A stretch of DNA of 7,057 nt from NCBI GenBank assembly GCA_002317475.1, contig DCIS01000100.1, positions 8,128 to 15,184 on the forward strand, read 5' to 3'. The notes beneath the pieces were generated by a model, which saw only the letters and a list, made by a program, of their open reading frames with translations, ran no database searches and was not told where the DNA came from. Shown one piece after another: positions 4,827 through 7,057 of the stretch. Position 1 is the first letter of the stretch. Every line of letters starts with the position of its first letter. A program made the position numbers and the translations under genes. Origin of the DNA: Prevotellaceae bacterium UBA1720. Its GTDB lineage: Bacteria; Bacteroidota; Bacteroidia; Bacteroidales; Bacteroidaceae.

Positions 4827-6305
4827 ATGGCATCATTTATTGAAGACAAGATTGTGATAGAAGGTATTACCTTCGACGATGTATTGCTGATCCCCGCTTA
4901 TTCTGAGGTTCTCCCAAGAGAGGTTTCGCTGACAACCAAGTTCTCAAGGAATATTGAGTTGAAAATCCCCTTTGTTACGGCTGCTATGGACACCGTGACT
5001 GAAGCTCCCATGGCTATTGCCATTGCTCGTGAGGGTGGTATCGGCGTTATCCACAAGAATATGTCGATAGAGGATCAGGCACGCCAGGTTGCTATCGTAA
5101 AGCGCGCTGAGAACGGAATGATTTATGATCCTGTAACCATTATGCGTGGCAAGACGGTAAAGGATGCCTTGGATCTGATGGCTGAATATCACATTGGTGG
5201 TATCCCTGTTGTAGATAAGGACAATAAGTTGGTAGGTATTGTTACCAACCGTGACCTCCGTTTCCAGACTGATTTGAATCGTAAGATTGACGAGGTGATG
5301 ACCAAGGACAATCTGGTTGTGACACATCAGCAGGCAGATCTGGAGAGTGCAAGTAAGATCTTGTTGGAGCACAAGATTGAGAAGTTGCCCGTTGTTGATG
5401 AGGATAATCATTTGATCGGTCTGATTACCTACAAGGATATCACTAAGGCTGCTGATAAGCCCATGGCTTGTAAGGATGCCAAGGGACGTCTGCGCGTTGC
5501 TGCAGGTGTTGGCGTTACTGCTGATACTTTCCAGCGAATGGAGGCTTTGGTGAAGGCAGGTGTTGATGCTATCGTCATTGATACTGCTCATGGTCATTCA
5601 AAGGGTGTTATCGAGAAGGTACGCGAAGCAAAGGCTGCCTTCCCCGAGGTAGACATCGTTGTGGGTAACATCGCAACTGGCGAGGCTGCTAAGATGTTGG
5701 TTGAGGCAGGTGCTGATGCCGTTAAGGTGGGTATCGGTCCCGGTAGTATCTGTACCACTCGTGTCGTTGCTGGTGTAGGTGTTCCTCAGTTGAGTGCCAT
5801 CTATGATGTTGCTGCTGCCCTGAAGGGTACTGGTGTGCCTTTGATTGCTGACGGTGGTCTGCGTTACAGCGGTGATGTCGTAAAGGCCTTGGCAGCTGGT
5901 GGTTACTGCGTCATGATGGGTTCTCTGGTTGCTGGTACCGAAGAGGCTCCTGGTGAAACCATCCTTTACAACGGACGTAAGTTCAAGGCTTACCGTGGTA
6001 TGGGTTCTTTGGAGGCAATGGAGAAAGGTAGTGCTGACCGTTATTTCCAAGGTGGTGTCAAGGAGACCAAGAAGCTGGTTCCCGAAGGTATCGCTGGTCG
6101 TGTACCCTACAAGGGCACTGTACAGGAGGTTATCTATCAGATGGTAGGTGGTCTGCGTAGTGGTATGGGTTACTGTGGTGCGAACAACATTGACGAACTT
6201 CATAATGCCAAGTTCACCCGTATCACCAATGCCGGTATGCTGGAGAGCCATCCCCATGAGGTTATCATCACCAGTGAGGCACCAAACTACAGTCGTCCTC
6301 AGTAA
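4827..6305 (+). CDS. guaB: Inosine-5'-monophosphate dehydrogenase
   Basis: It catalyses NAD-dependent oxidation of IMP to XMP, the committed step to guanine nucleotides, in the cytosol as a tetramer of (beta/alpha)8 barrels. The 492-residue length is typical. The barrel begins with ITFDDVLLIPAYSEVLP (14-30). Two CBS domains (about 100-210) are inserted; they usually bind adenine or guanine nucleotides and modulate activity. The catalytic Cys309 sits in GPGSICTTR, the phosphate-binding DGGLRYSGD is at 342-350, and GMGSLEAM at 391-398 is the IMP-binding segment. The mobile flap includes EGIAGRVPYKG (420-430). The family C-terminal nucleotide and cation region (GLRSGMGYCG, 442-451) is intact. 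No Shine-Dalgarno precedes the ATG, and the preceding 20 nt form one arm of the leader structure. It has its own promoter after the recQ terminator, and the PPIase gene follows after 78 bp. Confidence 0.98.
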   Translation: MASFIEDKIVIEGITFDDVLLIPAYSEVLPREVSLTTKFSRNIELKIPFVTAAMDTVTEAPMAIAIAREGGIGVIHKNMSIEDQARQVAIVKRAENGMIYDPVTIMRGKTVKDALDLMAEYHIGGIPVVDKDNKLVGIVTNRDLRFQTDLNRKIDEVMTKDNLVVTHQQADLESASKILLEHKIEKLPVVDEDNHLIGLITYKDITKAADKPMACKDAKGRLRVAAGVGVTADTFQRMEALVKAGVDAIVIDTAHGHSKGVIEKVREAKAAFPEVDIVVGNIATGEAAKMLVEAGADAVKVGIGPGSICTTRVVAGVGVPQLSAIYDVAAALKGTGVPLIADGGLRYSGDVVKALAAGGYCVMMGSLVAGTEEAPGETILYNGRKFKAYRGMGSLEAMEKGSADRYFQGGVKETKKLVPEGIAGRVPYKGTVQEVIYQMVGGLRSGMGYCGANNIDELHNAKFTRITNAGMLESHPHEVIITSEAPNYSRPQ

Positions 6306-6325
6306 TCATCGTAAGTTAAGATTTA

Positions 6326-6353
6326 ACCCTGGAGTTGTTTTATGCTCCAGGGT
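6326..6353 (+). promoter_or_regulatory. Perfect 9-bp hairpin between guaB and the PPIase gene
   Basis: ACCCTGGAG (6326-6334) and CTCCAGGGT (6345-6353) are exact reverse complements around a 10-nt loop. No T-run follows (ATGAAAAATAG comes next), so it is not a standard intrinsic terminator. It ends 30 nt before the likely PPIase start. I see no TAnnTTTG box in this gap, so the two genes are probably co-transcribed and the hairpin may be a partial terminator or a processing or stability element. Confidence 0.5.
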
Positions 6354-6383
6354 ATGAAAAATAGTCCCAACCAAAAGATTGAA

Positions 6384-7057
6384 ATGAAAAAGACAATCGT
6401 CGCTGCTTTTCTGGGTGTAATGTGCCTGACAGCTGCTGCGCAGAAGGAGGATCCCATCGTAATGCGTATCAATGGCAAAGCCGTTCCTCGTTCTGAATTT
6501 GAGTACAACTATAACAAGAACAACACGGAAAGCGTCCTGGACAAGAAGGATTTGCTGGAATATGTAGACCTGTTCGTAAACTATAAGTTGAAGGTGCAGG
6601 CTGCAGAGGATGCAAAACTGGATACTTTGACCAGTTATCAGCAGGAATTCCGTCAGTATCGCGATCAGCAGATTCGACCCATGCTTGTTACTCCAGCTGC
6701 AGAAGAGGCAGAAATCCGTAACTACTATGACAATATGGTGAAGAGTCTCGAAGGTCACGATCTGTACCTTCCCGCTCATATCTTTGTGCATGTCACTCAG
6801 GATGCTTCCAAGGAACAGCAGGCTGCTGCCAAGGCTCGTATAGACAGTATCTACAATGAGTTGCAGAAGGGTGCCAATTTCGATGACATGGCGAAGCAGT
6901 ACTCTGATGACAAGCAGACAGGAGCCCGTGGTGGTCTGATCCAGTGGATTGGTCCTCATCAGTTGCTGCCCGAATTGGAGGAGGTGATCTTTGCCATGAA
7001 GGATAGTGGCGAGGTTGCTGCTCCTGTATTGTCAACAGTAGGTTATCATATCATCCA
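6384..7057 (+). CDS. Periplasmic peptidyl-prolyl cis-trans isomerase, parvulin/SurA type (partial)
   Basis: The reading frame is open to the right edge (224 complete codons), so the C-terminus is missing. The product starts with a signal peptide, MKKTIVAAFLGVMCLTAAAQ, with probable cleavage after Ala19 (AAA|Q). Cys14 does not fit a lipobox. Residues about 24-125 look like the SurA-type N-terminal helical chaperone region. A parvulin domain starts near residue 128 with PAHIFVHV, followed by FDDMAKQYSDD (166-176), GARGGLIQWIG (180-190) and GEVAAPVLSTVGYHII (209-224), the last being the conserved C-terminal strand of the fold. Such proteins help fold outer-membrane and periplasmic proteins. Another in-frame ATG at 6354 would add MKNSPNQKIE before the signal peptide; 6384 is preferred because it gives a normal signal sequence. 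It lies 78 bp after guaB. I cannot tell whether it has one or two parvulin domains. Confidence 0.9.
   Translation, partial: MKKTIVAAFLGVMCLTAAAQKEDPIVMRINGKAVPRSEFEYNYNKNNTESVLDKKDLLEYVDLFVNYKLKVQAAEDAKLDTLTSYQQEFRQYRDQQIRPMLVTPAAEEAEIRNYYDNMVKSLEGHDLYLPAHIFVHVTQDASKEQQAAAKARIDSIYNELQKGANFDDMAKQYSDDKQTGARGGLIQWIGPHQLLPELEEVIFAMKDSGEVAAPVLSTVGYHII

Noticed and set aside
4944..6257. Long - strand ORFs opposite guaB (4944-5597 and 5598-6257)
   Set aside because: They are shadows of guaB with low-complexity Thr/Ser/Leu-rich products and no domain.
6354..6383. PPIase starting at the ATG at 6354
   Set aside because: It would place ten polar residues ahead of a normal signal peptide; 6384 gives a standard N-terminus.
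6306..6959. - strand ORF opposite the PPIase gene
   Set aside because: The + strand frame has a signal peptide and a clear parvulin domain; the - strand product resembles nothing.

Overview
The window reads as ordinary Bacteroidota chromosome, most likely order Bacteroidales and Prevotella-like. Three things point there: the gene order clpP, clpX, recQ, guaB and a periplasmic PPIase; the near absence of Shine-Dalgarno sites before the main genes; and two good matches to the Bacteroidota -7 promoter box TAnnTTTG. All five main genes are on the + strand. No tRNA, rRNA, CRISPR array, insertion sequence or transposase gene is visible.

Layout: positions 2-73 hold a degenerate tandem array in which TCGA recurs every 8 bp. 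It is followed by clpP (107-775), a short spacer with a direct repeat and a hairpin, and clpX (862-2118). A 236-bp gap follows, with a weak terminator-like hairpin and a 91-bp imperfect palindrome that contains the probable recQ promoter. It ends in an 18-codon upstream ORF whose stop overlaps the probable recQ start (2355-4529). A strong intrinsic terminator closes recQ and abuts the guaB promoter. A roughly 200-nt leader carries 20-nt inverted arms that end 4 nt before the guaB start, with guaB at 4827-6305. A 9-bp hairpin then precedes a secreted parvulin-type PPIase (from 6384) that runs off the right edge.

Roles: ClpP and ClpX are the two halves of one ATP-dependent protease. RecQ is a repair helicase. 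GuaB makes XMP for guanine nucleotide synthesis. The PPIase is an envelope protein-folding factor. The five proteins are conserved housekeeping products, and no new multi-gene system is encoded here. The unexplained signals are between the genes: the 8-bp array, the palindrome over the recQ promoter, the coupled upstream ORF, and the guaB leader, where one 5' segment can pair with either of two downstream segments, one of them next to the start codon. The last has switch-like geometry and is the best candidate for undescribed regulation.
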